From a virus, in the IMG/VR virus record IMGVR_UViG_3300032083_000703, positions 1-26,581 of that record: 26,581 nucleotides of DNA; one strand, written 5' to 3'. How positions within the stretch are numbered: the stretch's first letter is position 1; each line of letters opens with the position of its first letter. The position numbers and the translations under genes were made by a program. This document shows positions 1 to 9,567 of the stretch, in pieces. The notes below the pieces were generated by a model. The model did no database searches. It was not told where the DNA came from and saw only the letters and a program-made list of their open reading frames with translations.

Positions 1-186
1 ATACTCTATAGTATTAAAAGTAATACTTCAGAAAACAAAAGAATAGACATACTCTTAAACAAAACTCGTGAAGAGATGGCAAAAGACTATGTTACTAAAA
101 ATGAATTAAAAGATGACATGGGAATACTCATGGATAGAATAGATAAAATTGGAGAAAAGCTTGACAAACTCTTTGAAGCAAAGTAA
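1..186 (+). CDS. 3' end of a small coiled-coil protein (partial)
   Basis: An open frame enters from the left edge and ends at a TAA at 184-186, giving 61 residues with no stop. The visible part is charged and heptad-like, ending in a Lys/Asp/Glu-rich helix with regularly spaced Ile and Leu (MDRIDKIGEKLDKLFEAK). This resembles the cytoplasmic coiled-coil tail of small phage membrane proteins that carry an N-terminal transmembrane helix, such as the one at 10007-10294, but the N-terminus is outside the window and no family can be named. It lies 15 bases before the next gene on the same strand. Function unknown. Confidence 0.6.
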   Translation: MLYSIKSNTSENKRIDILLNKTREEMAKDYVTKNELKDDMGILMDRIDKIGEKLDKLFEAK

Positions 187-189
187 AAT
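161..189 (+). promoter_or_regulatory. Candidate sigma70-type promoter upstream of the 686-aa gene
   Basis: TTGACA at 161-166, a 17-base spacer and TAAAAT at 184-189 (11 of 12 consensus positions). The predicted start lies near 196, leaving only about 6 bases before the ATG at 202, so the message would be nearly leaderless. The site lies inside the end of the preceding gene. In such AT-rich DNA a chance match is possible. Confidence 0.4.
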
Positions 190-201
190 AGGTTTATAAC
201 T

Positions 202-2262
202 ATGGCAAGAAAAAAACAACAAAAGAAAAAAAGAAATAAAAAATATCAACAAAAGTATACTACTGGTGGGCGTGTAGATATGTCTAAAGGTGGTAGAGTA
301 AGCTATCAAGTTGGTGGTTTAAATAAAAAAGATATAGATGGAAGATTTGACCCAAGAGATGATTTTATGTCTATAGGTGGACCGGGTGGTGGTAAATATG
401 AACCTGAACCTGACCCAGCACCGACTCCTGCTCCAACTCCAGCACCTACTCCTTCACCAACTCCTGCACCTAAAACTAGCGAAGAAATTGCTAGAGAATC
501 TGTAGAAGCTGCTGCAAGAGGTGAAGTTCCTGAAGCTGCTGTTATGGATGATATTTCTATAACAGATGGTACAAAACTTGTTACAGGAAGAGACCAACAA
601 ACTACAACTATGGCAGACCCTACAACTGTAGGACAACAACAAGCTGAAGGACAAACACCAGAACAAGTAACAACAGGTACTGCACAAACTGCAGACATGC
701 CAACTGATGTACCTGCTGCAGAAATAACAGAAGATGAATTAGATATTGTAGATACTGAAGCTCAAGTAGATACTGCACAAGGAAGTAAAGAAGATATTAA
801 ATTAGCAGAAGCTGCAAAAGTAGATAGAGTTGCACCTACTGAAGGTGCTGATGTTAAAGACCCAGAAGGTGCTTTAGCAGCAAGAGTTGTAGGAACATTA
901 AGTCCAGAAGCTAAAGCAGAAGCAGCTAAAAATGCTGGTACAACTTTAGCTAGAGTTACTAGAGCTAAAAAACAATTAAGAAATGCAGGACTACCTGAAG
1001 ATGCTATTACTGAATTAGGTAATGACCCTGAAACTTTAGAAGCTAGACTTATGGAGTTTAGTGAAGCTGAAAGAGGTATTATAGCTGGATTACCTGAAGA
1101 AGCTTTAGTATCTAATCAGATAGATAGTTTATTAAATGGTATGGAAAATGGTGAAATACCTGCATGGGCTAAACCTGCTGTTGCTAGTGTAGAAGCTATG
1201 TTAGCAAGAAGAGGTCTTAGTGCTTCTAGTGTAGGTAGAGATAATTTATTTAATGCTATTATACAAAGTGCTGTACCTATAGCTCAAAGTAATGCACAAG
1301 CTATACAACAAAGTGTATCTCAACAAAGAAGCATTGAGGCACAAGCTGCAGAAGCTGATGCACAAAGACAACAACAAGTAAACTTAGATAAAGCTAATAA
1401 AGTATTTGGTATGAATATGGCTCAATTTAATGCTGACCAACAAACAGAGTTAGCTAATAGTAAATTTTTACAAACTGTAAGTTTAACAGAAGCTAGTGCA
1501 GACCAACAAAGTGCTATGCAAAATGCAGTCTTAATGTCTCAAGCTAATTTAGCTGAAGCAAGTTTAAATCAACAAGCACAAATACAAAATGCTAAAAACT
1601 TTTTAGCTATGGATATGGCTAATTTAAATGCTGAACAACAATCAAATGTATTAAGAGCACAACAAACACAACAAAGATTATTATCTAATCAAGCTGCTAC
1701 TAATGCTGCTGCTCAGTTTAATGCAGCAAGTGAAAATCAAACTAATCAATTTATGGCTAGTTTAAATGCACAGGTTGAACAATATAATAAAACACAACAA
1801 AATGCAATGGAACAGTTTAATGCTACTCAAACAAATGCTGCTTCAGCTAGAGATGCTCAAAGAGCTGCTGATGTTGAAAAGTTTAATACACAATTAGCTG
1901 CACAGATAGAACAATTTAATTCTAATCAAGACTTTGCAAGAAATCAATGGAATGCTCAAAATCAAGCAGCAGTTGAACAGTCTAATACTCAATGGAGAAG
2001 ACAAGTTAATACTGCTAATACTGCAATGCAAAATCAAATTAATATGCAAAATGCACAAAATGCTTTTAATTTATCAGGTTCAGCAATGTCATTTTTATGG
2101 CAAGAAATGAGAGACCAAGCTGATTATGATTTTAGAGCAAGTGAAAATGAAAAAAATAGAATAGCACAAATAGTTAATACTGCTCTTGCTTCTGAACCAG
2201 ATAAATATGGTAGTAGTGTTAAAGATATAACAGCTATGATAACTTCAATATTTAGTACATAA
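202..2262 (+). CDS. Large Gln/Asn/Ala-rich phage structural protein, function unknown
   Basis: 686 residues, probably a virion component. Residues 1-20 are strongly basic (Lys/Arg/Gln), followed by short Gly-rich stretches (TGGRVDMSKGGRV) around 21-39. A Pro-Thr-Ala repeat follows at about 73-91, then an acidic Thr/Ala/Glu-rich region to about 230. From about 350 to 640 the protein is a long alanine-, glutamine- and asparagine-rich helix-like region with recurring Gln-Phe-Asn and Asn-Ala-Gln units about 10-11 residues apart. That spacing suggests a repetitive rod or coiled coil rather than an enzyme. I recognise no catalytic motif. It heads a run of virion-like genes, which suggests an internal, tail or head-associated role. 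Its start has no clear Shine-Dalgarno; the ATG context (ATAACTATGG) is nearly the same as at the next gene. Certain as a gene, uncertain in role. Confidence 0.75.
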   Translation: MARKKQQKKKRNKKYQQKYTTGGRVDMSKGGRVSYQVGGLNKKDIDGRFDPRDDFMSIGGPGGGKYEPEPDPAPTPAPTPAPTPSPTPAPKTSEEIARESVEAAARGEVPEAAVMDDISITDGTKLVTGRDQQTTTMADPTTVGQQQAEGQTPEQVTTGTAQTADMPTDVPAAEITEDELDIVDTEAQVDTAQGSKEDIKLAEAAKVDRVAPTEGADVKDPEGALAARVVGTLSPEAKAEAAKNAGTTLARVTRAKKQLRNAGLPEDAITELGNDPETLEARLMEFSEAERGIIAGLPEEALVSNQIDSLLNGMENGEIPAWAKPAVASVEAMLARRGLSASSVGRDNLFNAIIQSAVPIAQSNAQAIQQSVSQQRSIEAQAAEADAQRQQQVNLDKANKVFGMNMAQFNADQQTELANSKFLQTVSLTEASADQQSAMQNAVLMSQANLAEASLNQQAQIQNAKNFLAMDMANLNAEQQSNVLRAQQTQQRLLSNQAATNAAAQFNAASENQTNQFMASLNAQVEQYNKTQQNAMEQFNATQTNAASARDAQRAADVEKFNTQLAAQIEQFNSNQDFARNQWNAQNQAAVEQSNTQWRRQVNTANTAMQNQINMQNAQNAFNLSGSAMSFLWQEMRDQADYDFRASENEKNRIAQIVNTALASEPDKYGSSVKDITAMITSIFST

Positions 2263-2277
2263 TAAAAGGATATAACT

Positions 2278-2937
2278 ATGGGATTATTTAAATCAATTAA
2301 AAAAGCTTTTAAAAAAGTAGGTAAAGCAATTAAAAAAGTTGTTAAAAAAGGCGTAAGTGCTGTTAAAAAAGTTGCTAAAAAAGTTACATCTAGTAAAGTA
2401 TTAAAAACTTTAATAGGAGCTGGAATGATATTTGCAGGACTTGGAGGACTGGCTGGAAGACTTGCTACAAAACCGGGATTTTTTCAAAGCTGGGGAAAAG
2501 CTGCATCAACATTAGTTGATACTAAAATAGGAGCAATATTTAGACCTGCATATAATTTTACTACTGGTGTTGGTCAAGGTTTAGGTCCTTTTGGTGGTAA
2601 AGGTCCTTTTGGATTTAAAACACCTCCTCTTTCACCAACAGGCAAACCTATGAAAGCTCCCGGTGGAGTTGGAAAATTTATAAAAGACGCAGCAGGTACA
2701 ACAGCTACTGGATTAATTTCAGGGTATGCTCAATCTGAATTATTTCCTAATGACCCTCAAAGCAATCCTGCTGGATTATCTGTAGAACCAGATGAAAGAC
2801 TTGCACCAGTAGAATTTGCTTATCAAAATTTAGGCATTAATGCAAGTGATGCTTATAGTAATTTAACTTATGGTAGAGAAGATTTAGGTTATATATCTCA
2901 ACCTTTATATCAACAAGAAACTTTACAAGTAGGATAA
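2278..2937 (+). CDS. Basic amphipathic/membrane-active virion protein, possible gp14-like internal protein
   Basis: 219 residues. Residues 1-42 are an extreme Lys/Val/Ala amphipathic stretch (for example KKAFKKVGKAIKKVVKKG) and are followed at about 44-62 by a Gly/Ala/Leu-rich hydrophobic helix (LIGAGMIFAGLGGLAGRLA). The rest is Gly/Pro-rich and has no motif I recognise. A cationic helix plus a hydrophobic segment resembles membrane-active peptides and fits a protein ejected into the host envelope during DNA entry. T7 gp14 is of similar length and sits in a comparable place, just before the two large internal proteins, but I infer this from order and size, not sequence identity. An AAAGGA stands upstream of the ATG. 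The next gene begins one base after its stop. Confidence 0.65.
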   Translation: MGLFKSIKKAFKKVGKAIKKVVKKGVSAVKKVAKKVTSSKVLKTLIGAGMIFAGLGGLAGRLATKPGFFQSWGKAASTLVDTKIGAIFRPAYNFTTGVGQGLGPFGGKGPFGFKTPPLSPTGKPMKAPGGVGKFIKDAAGTTATGLISGYAQSELFPNDPQSNPAGLSVEPDERLAPVEFAYQNLGINASDAYSNLTYGREDLGYISQPLYQQETLQVG

Positions 2938-2938
2938 T

Positions 2939-3727
2939 ATGATAGAAGAACAAAAACAAGAAGAACAAGTTTTAGAAAAAGAAGTTAAAGAAGAAAATCA
3001 AAAAGAATTAAAACCAATTCTTTCTACATCTCTTACTGATGCTTCTACTCAAGCTATTTTACAAGCTTTAGAAAATGGTGTATCTGAAGAAGAATTATTT
3101 TCAATAGGTGAAACAAATACACCAAAAATTAGAGGTGAAAATAAATCTAATCAAGAAAGTTTAAATGAACTTGCAGATTTATCAAGTCAAGGTAGACCTA
3201 TACCCGGACAAAGTTTAGTAAATAGTCCTGAGTCTAAATATCCTTGGGAAAATCCTCCTACATTTTCTAATCCTAGAGAAGCTTTAGATGATGTTACTAC
3301 TACTATTTTAAGTCCCGGTGTAGCTAAAAATATTGTTCAAGCTTTATCAAAAGGTGCAGCAGCAATAGATTTATCTATGGGAGTTTTATATTCTAAATTT
3401 TTACAAGGAGATATTTCTATTGATAATTTATTATTATTAGCTGAACCAACTACTTATATGATTATGGCTTTAGGTGAAGAAGCAAACATAAAATATAATA
3501 TTGAAGGTAATGACTTAGATGAGTTAGATGGAGATGATTTAAAAGAAGAATTTGAAAATAAATTAAATGAATTTAATACGGCAGTTGGTAATATTAAAAA
3601 TATAACTAAACAAAAAATTAACACAGAAACTATAGATGAAAAAATAGTTCCTCCAAGTATATTAGAAAAAGTAAAAGAAACTGGTTCTGAAATACGACAA
3701 AGTTTATTAGATAGAGGAGAAAAATAA
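2939..3727 (+). CDS. Hypothetical acidic phage protein in the virion gene run
   Basis: 262 residues, starting with a Glu/Gln/Lys-rich stretch and ending in a charged helix. The middle (about 110-190) is moderately hydrophobic and helical, but there is no convincing membrane span or signal peptide. I recognise no domain. Its stop overlaps the next start (TAATG at 3725-3729) and its own start follows the previous stop by one base, so it is probably translationally coupled within the virion operon. It could be a scaffold or minor internal virion protein, but that rests only on position. Confidence 0.6.
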   Translation: MIEEQKQEEQVLEKEVKEENQKELKPILSTSLTDASTQAILQALENGVSEEELFSIGETNTPKIRGENKSNQESLNELADLSSQGRPIPGQSLVNSPESKYPWENPPTFSNPREALDDVTTTILSPGVAKNIVQALSKGAAAIDLSMGVLYSKFLQGDISIDNLLLLAEPTTYMIMALGEEANIKYNIEGNDLDELDGDDLKEEFENKLNEFNTAVGNIKNITKQKINTETIDEKIVPPSILEKVKETGSEIRQSLLDRGEK

Positions 3728-5577
3728 TGGATTTAAAAAGTTCAAATGTTGGACAATTAGCAGGTTCAATATTATCTAGAAGAAATAAAGAGTATAAAGA
3801 TAGAGCAAAAAAAGGCATAGCTTTTTCTTTATTTGCAAATTTTATAGATGAAGCTAAAAAAGGATTAAAACAAGGAAAAATAGATGCTTTAGAAGATTTA
3901 GCAACTGAATATAATCCTATTTTTACAAGAAATTCAGAGGTATATAATAATCCTATTAATGCTTCTAATAGACAAAATTATCAATTATATACGCTAGAAC
4001 CAAAAGAATATTTACATAATGCTGCTGTTGCAAAATTTAATGCAGACCCTGATTTAGTAAGAGAGTTAGGTGCAAATCCTTGGAATGAAGTAACTAAAGA
4101 AAATTTAGATGAAGATGATTATAAATATGCTATGGAAATATATGAAGCTTTTCAAGCTGATGAAAAAGAAAATATTGAAAGTTTAAAAGATAAACCTTAT
4201 ATAAATAATTTTACATTAACAGATTATAATAAAGCTGCTACAGATGCATATAATGCAGCAGTAGATTTAATTCAAGATGACCCTACTAAAAAAAATATAG
4301 TCAAACAATTTTTTAACAAAGCTTTTAAAACTAGAAGAGTTAGAGAACGAAATATAGAAAGATTACAAAAAAGATTTCCTGAAGCTTTTGAAGAACAAGA
4401 CATAAAAATAGGAGATATAATTAGTGTAAATACAGATGTAATTGATTTAACTAATAATTTAAAAAAGAAAAAAGATTTAGAAATAGCACAGTTAAATGCT
4501 GAAGGTTTATCAACTACTCCAAAAAATAAAGAAGAAGAAACAATTAATAATGTAATAGAACAAAATGATGAAGCTAATAAAACAGTAGTAGCTACTTATG
4601 GTTCAAGTCAAGTTCTAAGAACATATAATTTTACAACAAAAAGAGATAATTTAATAATAGAAAAAGAAAATTTTATAACAAAAGTTAATAAAAAAGATTA
4701 TGTACTTAGAGAAGAAGATATAGGAAAAGCTATAGAGTTAAATGCTAGTATTCCCGGATTCCCCGGATTACAAAATATTTTACCTTCTGAAAGAGGAGAT
4801 TTATTAAGTGCAATACAAAAGATTAATTCTAATCCAGAGTTTAGACCTTTAAGTCCAGATGTAGGTTTAAATATTGCTGAAACAAGAGCATATGCAAAAG
4901 TTATATTAAATAGAATGCCTGAACAAGCAATAGATTCTGAATTAAAATTAAGACAAACTCAAGCAGAAATGAATCAAGTAATAAAAATTGACCCTATTGA
5001 GGTAGACAGATATTATCAAAATTCCCAAATAAACCAAAGAGTAACAAGTGCTATATTATCTTATATGTCAAGATATATGGATGACACTACATTTAAGTAT
5101 ACAGGTAATTTATCTGGTCAAGAACAAGATGGTTTTGTATATCATGTTATAGAAGGAGCTTTACAATTACAAAAAATAAATGAAAATTTATCTTTTGATG
5201 ATGCAGTACTTCGAACAATTCCACAACAAACTACAGGTATTTATCAATATAAAGATAAAGGAGCATTTCCTCTGAAACAAACAAAAGCTGACATATATAG
5301 AACTGAATTTGTAGATATGGAAGTTATAGACTTTATGGAATACAAAACACTAGAAACTCCTCGAGATGCTAAAACTGCTGTAGAGTTTCTTAATACTAAA
5401 AGATATTTACAAAATAGAATATTAAAGAAAGGAACAGATAACCAAAAAGAAGAAACTTTCGTACCTGCTGAAGGTAAAGAATTTTCACGAGATAATTTTA
5501 GATTTTTTACAATTAATGTAGGAAGCGAAGCAGCTCCTTTATATAAATGGACATTTGAAAAACTTCCAATACAATAA
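3727..5577 (+). CDS. Large helical virion protein, possible gp15-like internal protein
   Basis: 616 residues, mostly charged and helical, with no signal peptide, membrane span or catalytic motif that I can identify. The first 60 residues include a basic helix, and several Asn/Glu/Lys-rich stretches separate more compact segments. It lies between the small basic protein and the 1279-aa protein with a lysozyme-like end, the place occupied by gp15 in T7-like phages. That positional match is the only ground for an internal-virion role. A GGAG lies just before the TAATG junction with the upstream gene, so initiation is probably both coupled and supported by a Shine-Dalgarno. Alternative roles such as a tail-associated protein cannot be excluded. 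Confidence 0.65.
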   Translation: MDLKSSNVGQLAGSILSRRNKEYKDRAKKGIAFSLFANFIDEAKKGLKQGKIDALEDLATEYNPIFTRNSEVYNNPINASNRQNYQLYTLEPKEYLHNAAVAKFNADPDLVRELGANPWNEVTKENLDEDDYKYAMEIYEAFQADEKENIESLKDKPYINNFTLTDYNKAATDAYNAAVDLIQDDPTKKNIVKQFFNKAFKTRRVRERNIERLQKRFPEAFEEQDIKIGDIISVNTDVIDLTNNLKKKKDLEIAQLNAEGLSTTPKNKEEETINNVIEQNDEANKTVVATYGSSQVLRTYNFTTKRDNLIIEKENFITKVNKKDYVLREEDIGKAIELNASIPGFPGLQNILPSERGDLLSAIQKINSNPEFRPLSPDVGLNIAETRAYAKVILNRMPEQAIDSELKLRQTQAEMNQVIKIDPIEVDRYYQNSQINQRVTSAILSYMSRYMDDTTFKYTGNLSGQEQDGFVYHVIEGALQLQKINENLSFDDAVLRTIPQQTTGIYQYKDKGAFPLKQTKADIYRTEFVDMEVIDFMEYKTLETPRDAKTAVEFLNTKRYLQNRILKKGTDNQKEETFVPAEGKEFSRDNFRFFTINVGSEAAPLYKWTFEKLPIQ

Positions 5578-5593
5578 AATATTAAAATAACTT

Positions 5594-8500
5594 ATGCCAA
5601 TTTTTGATAATAAAACTAACTTTACCAAATTTAAACCTGATGCAGTATTTGAAGATTTAAAACCAAAAGATACTCTAGCAAGTTTAAGAGATGATGATGA
5701 ATTTGTTAAAAGAACTGAAAGATTTTTAGATTCTGTTAATGAAGGAGAAGGTGTTGGAGACCTTTATCAATATTTTAGAGGAACAGATTGGAATTTAGGA
5801 GATGCTACTGCTTTAGGGCTAAGTGCTCGTAATTGGACAGAGGAACAAAAATCAGATTATAATTATCTTAGAACAAGATGGGATAATGCTTCTGTAGGTG
5901 GTAGAGGTCCAGAAAGAAGACAATTAGCTATTGATGCTACACAAGAAATTTTAACTGACCCTGCTAATTGGCTTTCTGCTGTTCTAATTCCTTGGACAAT
6001 GGGTAGTTCTGTAGCTGGAAGAGTTGCTGCTGGTGAAGCTGCTAAATTAACAATTAAAGAAGCAGTAAAACAAGGAGTTAAACAAACTGTTAAAACTAGC
6101 GTAGGTAAAATAGGAAAGGGTATTACTAAAGTAGTGCCTTTTCAAAATTTAAAATCGCCATTAACAACTGCACAAACTTATGGAGTTCTTTCCTTAGAAG
6201 GAATGGGGTATGCTGGTACTCATGATTATGTTCATCAATCAGCCGATTTAGCAACATATCGTAGAGATGAAAGAGATTTTATGCAAACTGCTAAAGTTGC
6301 TGCAATGGGAGGTTTATTAGCTCCTGCATCTTTTGGTGCTGTTAAAGGTGTAACTTATACAGTTCCTAAATTTATGAAAGCTGTTAATGAAGAACGAATA
6401 GCTAGAATAGATAATAATGAAAATTATAAAAGTAATTTTCCTGTTAAATTAACTGCTAGTTTTTTAGATGGTGCTAGAAAAGCTTTATATATTGGTGTAT
6501 TGCCAGTTAGACCTACAAGTTTATTTAAAAGTAAAAGTAAAAAAGATAAAGATTTAAATACTGTATTAAAAATACTCAGATATGATGCTGATGAATTTTT
6601 TGTAGCTCCAAAACCCGGAGAACAAAAATTATTAGATTTAGATTATAATGAAAAGTTAAAGAAACTTTTTGGTAATAGACAAGAAGAATTATATTCTATT
6701 ATTTTAAAATATAAATTAAGAAGTCATCATAGTGTATTTAATCCTATTAAAGGAGATAAAAGCGTAAAAACTAAAGTTAAAAGATTTTTATCTAGTCCTA
6801 CTGTTAAACAAGTTTTATCTGAAGAAACTGATTTAGACTTAGCATATTATTTAAGAACTGGTAATACTACTAAATTTGTTAATGGAAAACAAATTAAATT
6901 AGCTGATAATATTATAGGTGCTGGTAAGGAGATGAGAAAATTACTAGATAATATTTATAATGATGCTGTTAAACTAGGATTAAATCCTAATAAAGTTCCA
7001 GATTATTTTCCTCGTGCTTGGAGAATAGATAAAATAAAAGCTAATAAAGATGATTTTATTGAAAGAATAATAAAAGCAGAAGGTAGTACTTTTTCAAGTG
7101 CTGAAAAACTTTGGAAACAATTAGCTACAGAAGGAAGTCTTGAATCTAGTTCTAATGTAGGTTTGTCAAAAACAAGATTAAAAGCCGAAAGAAGATTATT
7201 AAAATTAAAAGATAAAGATTTTGCTGATTATTTAAGTAATGATGTTGAAAATGTTTTATTAAAATATATTGGAGAAACTTCTGCTTTACTTACTAGAACT
7301 GAATTGTTAGGAGAAGATTTAACAGCTTTTACTAAAAGATGGATAAATAAAATAGAAAAAAATGGTAATATTAAATTAACTTCAAACGAAAAAAAATATT
7401 TAGAATTAATGTATGAAATTACTACTGGTCAAAGAGGTAGAATTAATACATCAAAAACAGCACTTGGTTTTATTCCTATTGGTAAAATTGGTGCAGGACT
7501 AAATGATTTGTTGACAGTATCAATGCAAACTTCTATGTTAGGCTTTTCTGCTATTACAAGTATAGCAGAAATTGGAGTACCTTTATTATTAGGAGCAAAT
7601 TATAAATTAGGAACAAATGCTTTTACAAGAGCTGCTAATCAAAGTGGTAAGGAATTTTGGAATAAACAAAAAGCAAATTTTGGAATTGGAAATCCTAATA
7701 AAGAAGTAAGACCTGCTGATAGATTAGATTTAAACGCTTTTATGAACTCTATTAATTTAGGAGTAGAAGACAGAATAACTGCTATTTATGGTCAAGCAAT
7801 AACTAGACCAGCTACTAAAATACAAAATGTTTTTTTTAAGACTATTGGATTACATGACTTAACAAGATTTTTACAACTTGTTGGTTATGACATGGGTAAA
7901 AATTTAATATATAAAAATTTAAAAACTTTAGTTGATAATCCAAATATGAATCCAACTAATAGAAAACTTTTACAAGACTCATTAGCTGAATTAGGTATTG
8001 ATGCTAATGAAGGTATAAAGTGGGTTCAAAGAGGAGGAGAGCACACAGATGATTATTATTTAAATCAAGTAAGAGCAGGAGCTAATAGATACACAAATGA
8101 AGTAGTTATGAATCCTACAGCAGCTTCGAATCAAAAACCTTTAATACATTCTTTCGCTACTACAAAATGGATGTATGGATTGTTAGGTTTTATAACAGCT
8201 TTTTCTAATGGACCTTTAAGAAACGTTTTAAGAAACATAACTAAAGATTCTAGAAGTGTTGTTAATGGAGCTAATCCTTTTTCTGGTGGTGGAAATATAT
8301 CTACAGGTAGAGCTGTAACTGGAGCTGCTTTTATGTATAGTATAGGTTTATTAAATTATACTTTTAGAACTGGTGGTAAAAATTATGAAGATTTAGAAAG
8401 TGGTAAAATTTCTGAAGCAGATTTTATCAAAAGAGTATTATCTTATTCTGGTTTGTTAGGTCCATTAGAAATACCAATAAGATATGAATTTGCTGAAAGA

Positions 8501-9433
8501 TATGAAAGTAAACCTTTGGCTGCACTTGGAAGTATTACTGGTCCTAATGTATCTGATGTAATAGATTATCTTACTGGTTTTTTACAAGAAGGTGAATTCT
8601 TAGAAACTATATTTAAAAGAATGCCTTTTAGTGTTACTTTTAAAAGTTTACATCCAGAAAAATATCGAGAAGTATTACAAGAAGTTAGAAGAATTGATAG
8701 AGAAGTTTTAAATTTAAAAGGAGAATTTCCTGAAAGACCTTTAAAAAATCCTTTACCTCCAATTAGAGAATCAAATGTAACAGGTGGTTTAATAACAGGA
8801 CCAGAAGTTCCTGACACTAAAGAAAACCCAGCAGATAGAGTAGACCCTTTTACTGGTATGCCTTACGCTGACCAGATGACTAGGCTTGGATTGGTTGAAG
8901 GTGGTCCAATCGATAATTTAGATAAAGTTTTAATCAAAGCATATAATCGTTTAAAAAAACAAAATCCTGAATATGAAAACATAATTTATAAAGATTTTAA
9001 AAACGAAGCAATTATGTTTTCTCAAAATACTAAAAAAAATGAAAGTGATAATAGAAATTTAGAAAGAGGTACAAATGAATTAGGAAGTAGTGCTTCAGGG
9101 TATTATCAAATACTAGAAGGAAGTGTTCCTACTGCAATTAATAGAAGTGCAGTTTATTTTACTCCAGAAGAACAACAAAAATTATTTGGAAAAATAAAAG
9201 AAACTAAAGATTCTTTTTATGGTAGTGAGGAAATACAAGATTTATTATTTTTTTCAAATATATTTCAAGCAAAAGGAAGTGACCAATACTTAGGACCTGC
9301 TTTATTTTTAAAAGATAAAAAAGCTGCTAGAGACGCATATTTGTATAATCATCATACTCTTTCTTCTAAAAACCCACAATATAATGAAGCTACAATAAAA
9401 AGAGCTAATAAAACTTGGGATATAGAAGAATGA
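5594..9433 (+). CDS. Giant internal virion protein with C-terminal lysozyme/SLT-like domain
   Basis: 1279 residues, the largest gene here. The N-terminal part has Ala/Gly-rich, moderately hydrophobic segments (about 125-160 and 205-260), a charged middle, and further hydrophobic stretches around 640-680 and 850-930. Near the end, Glu1150-Ser in NESDN is followed 14 residues later by GSSASGYYQIL (from 1164). This is the layout of the catalytic Glu-Ser and the G-x-x-Q motif of soluble lytic transglycosylases. The known model is T7 gp16, ejected into the periplasm and carrying a muramidase domain that opens peptidoglycan for DNA entry; in T7 that domain is N-terminal, whereas here it is C-terminal. 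The gene follows virion-like genes and ends in an ATGA overlap with a 45-aa gene. The virion role is inferred from size, order and this motif; the enzyme activity is not shown. Confidence 0.75.
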   Translation: MPIFDNKTNFTKFKPDAVFEDLKPKDTLASLRDDDEFVKRTERFLDSVNEGEGVGDLYQYFRGTDWNLGDATALGLSARNWTEEQKSDYNYLRTRWDNASVGGRGPERRQLAIDATQEILTDPANWLSAVLIPWTMGSSVAGRVAAGEAAKLTIKEAVKQGVKQTVKTSVGKIGKGITKVVPFQNLKSPLTTAQTYGVLSLEGMGYAGTHDYVHQSADLATYRRDERDFMQTAKVAAMGGLLAPASFGAVKGVTYTVPKFMKAVNEERIARIDNNENYKSNFPVKLTASFLDGARKALYIGVLPVRPTSLFKSKSKKDKDLNTVLKILRYDADEFFVAPKPGEQKLLDLDYNEKLKKLFGNRQEELYSIILKYKLRSHHSVFNPIKGDKSVKTKVKRFLSSPTVKQVLSEETDLDLAYYLRTGNTTKFVNGKQIKLADNIIGAGKEMRKLLDNIYNDAVKLGLNPNKVPDYFPRAWRIDKIKANKDDFIERIIKAEGSTFSSAEKLWKQLATEGSLESSSNVGLSKTRLKAERRLLKLKDKDFADYLSNDVENVLLKYIGETSALLTRTELLGEDLTAFTKRWINKIEKNGNIKLTSNEKKYLELMYEITTGQRGRINTSKTALGFIPIGKIGAGLNDLLTVSMQTSMLGFSAITSIAEIGVPLLLGANYKLGTNAFTRAANQSGKEFWNKQKANFGIGNPNKEVRPADRLDLNAFMNSINLGVEDRITAIYGQAITRPATKIQNVFFKTIGLHDLTRFLQLVGYDMGKNLIYKNLKTLVDNPNMNPTNRKLLQDSLAELGIDANEGIKWVQRGGEHTDDYYLNQVRAGANRYTNEVVMNPTAASNQKPLIHSFATTKWMYGLLGFITAFSNGPLRNVLRNITKDSRSVVNGANPFSGGGNISTGRAVTGAAFMYSIGLLNYTFRTGGKNYEDLESGKISEADFIKRVLSYSGLLGPLEIPIRYEFAERYESKPLAALGSITGPNVSDVIDYLTGFLQEGEFLETIFKRMPFSVTFKSLHPEKYREVLQEVRRIDREVLNLKGEFPERPLKNPLPPIRESNVTGGLITGPEVPDTKENPADRVDPFTGMPYADQMTRLGLVEGGPIDNLDKVLIKAYNRLKKQNPEYENIIYKDFKNEAIMFSQNTKKNESDNRNLERGTNELGSSASGYYQILEGSVPTAINRSAVYFTPEEQQKLFGKIKETKDSFYGSEEIQDLLFFSNIFQAKGSDQYLGPALFLKDKKAARDAYLYNHHTLSSKNPQYNEATIKRANKTWDIEE

Positions 9434-9567
9434 TACTATATACAGAAGAACAACTTGAAAGAGCTTACAAGATTTATAGAATACATCAAATAGAAAAAGA
9501 GTTAAGCTTTATGAAGTTAGAAGATTTTAGAATTTTATACGAAGAGTTAGTAACAGAGATATTATAA
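9430..9567 (+). CDS. Small hypothetical protein (45 aa)
   Basis: A 45-residue frame that exactly fills the gap between its neighbours: its ATG overlaps the stop of the 1279-aa gene (ATGA at 9430-9433) and its TAA overlaps the start of the next gene (TAATG at 9565-9569). It begins MILYTEEQLERAYKIYR and is an acidic helical protein with regularly spaced Leu, Phe and Tyr. There is no membrane span or known motif. The tight junctions on both sides are the main evidence that it is a real coupled gene. Function unknown. Confidence 0.65.
   Translation: MILYTEEQLERAYKIYRIHQIEKELSFMKLEDFRILYEELVTEIL

Noticed and set aside
306-698. Open frames on the - strand opposite the 686-aa gene (306-698 and 454-687).
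   Set aside because: They mirror the Pro-Thr and Ala-rich repeats of the real gene and read as low-complexity Val/Ser/Gly or Cys/Ser strings.
7510-7540. TTGACA with a possible TATGTT box on the + strand inside the 1279-aa gene.
   Set aside because: The -10 is weak (4 of 6) and the site is deep in a virion gene with no downstream start to serve.
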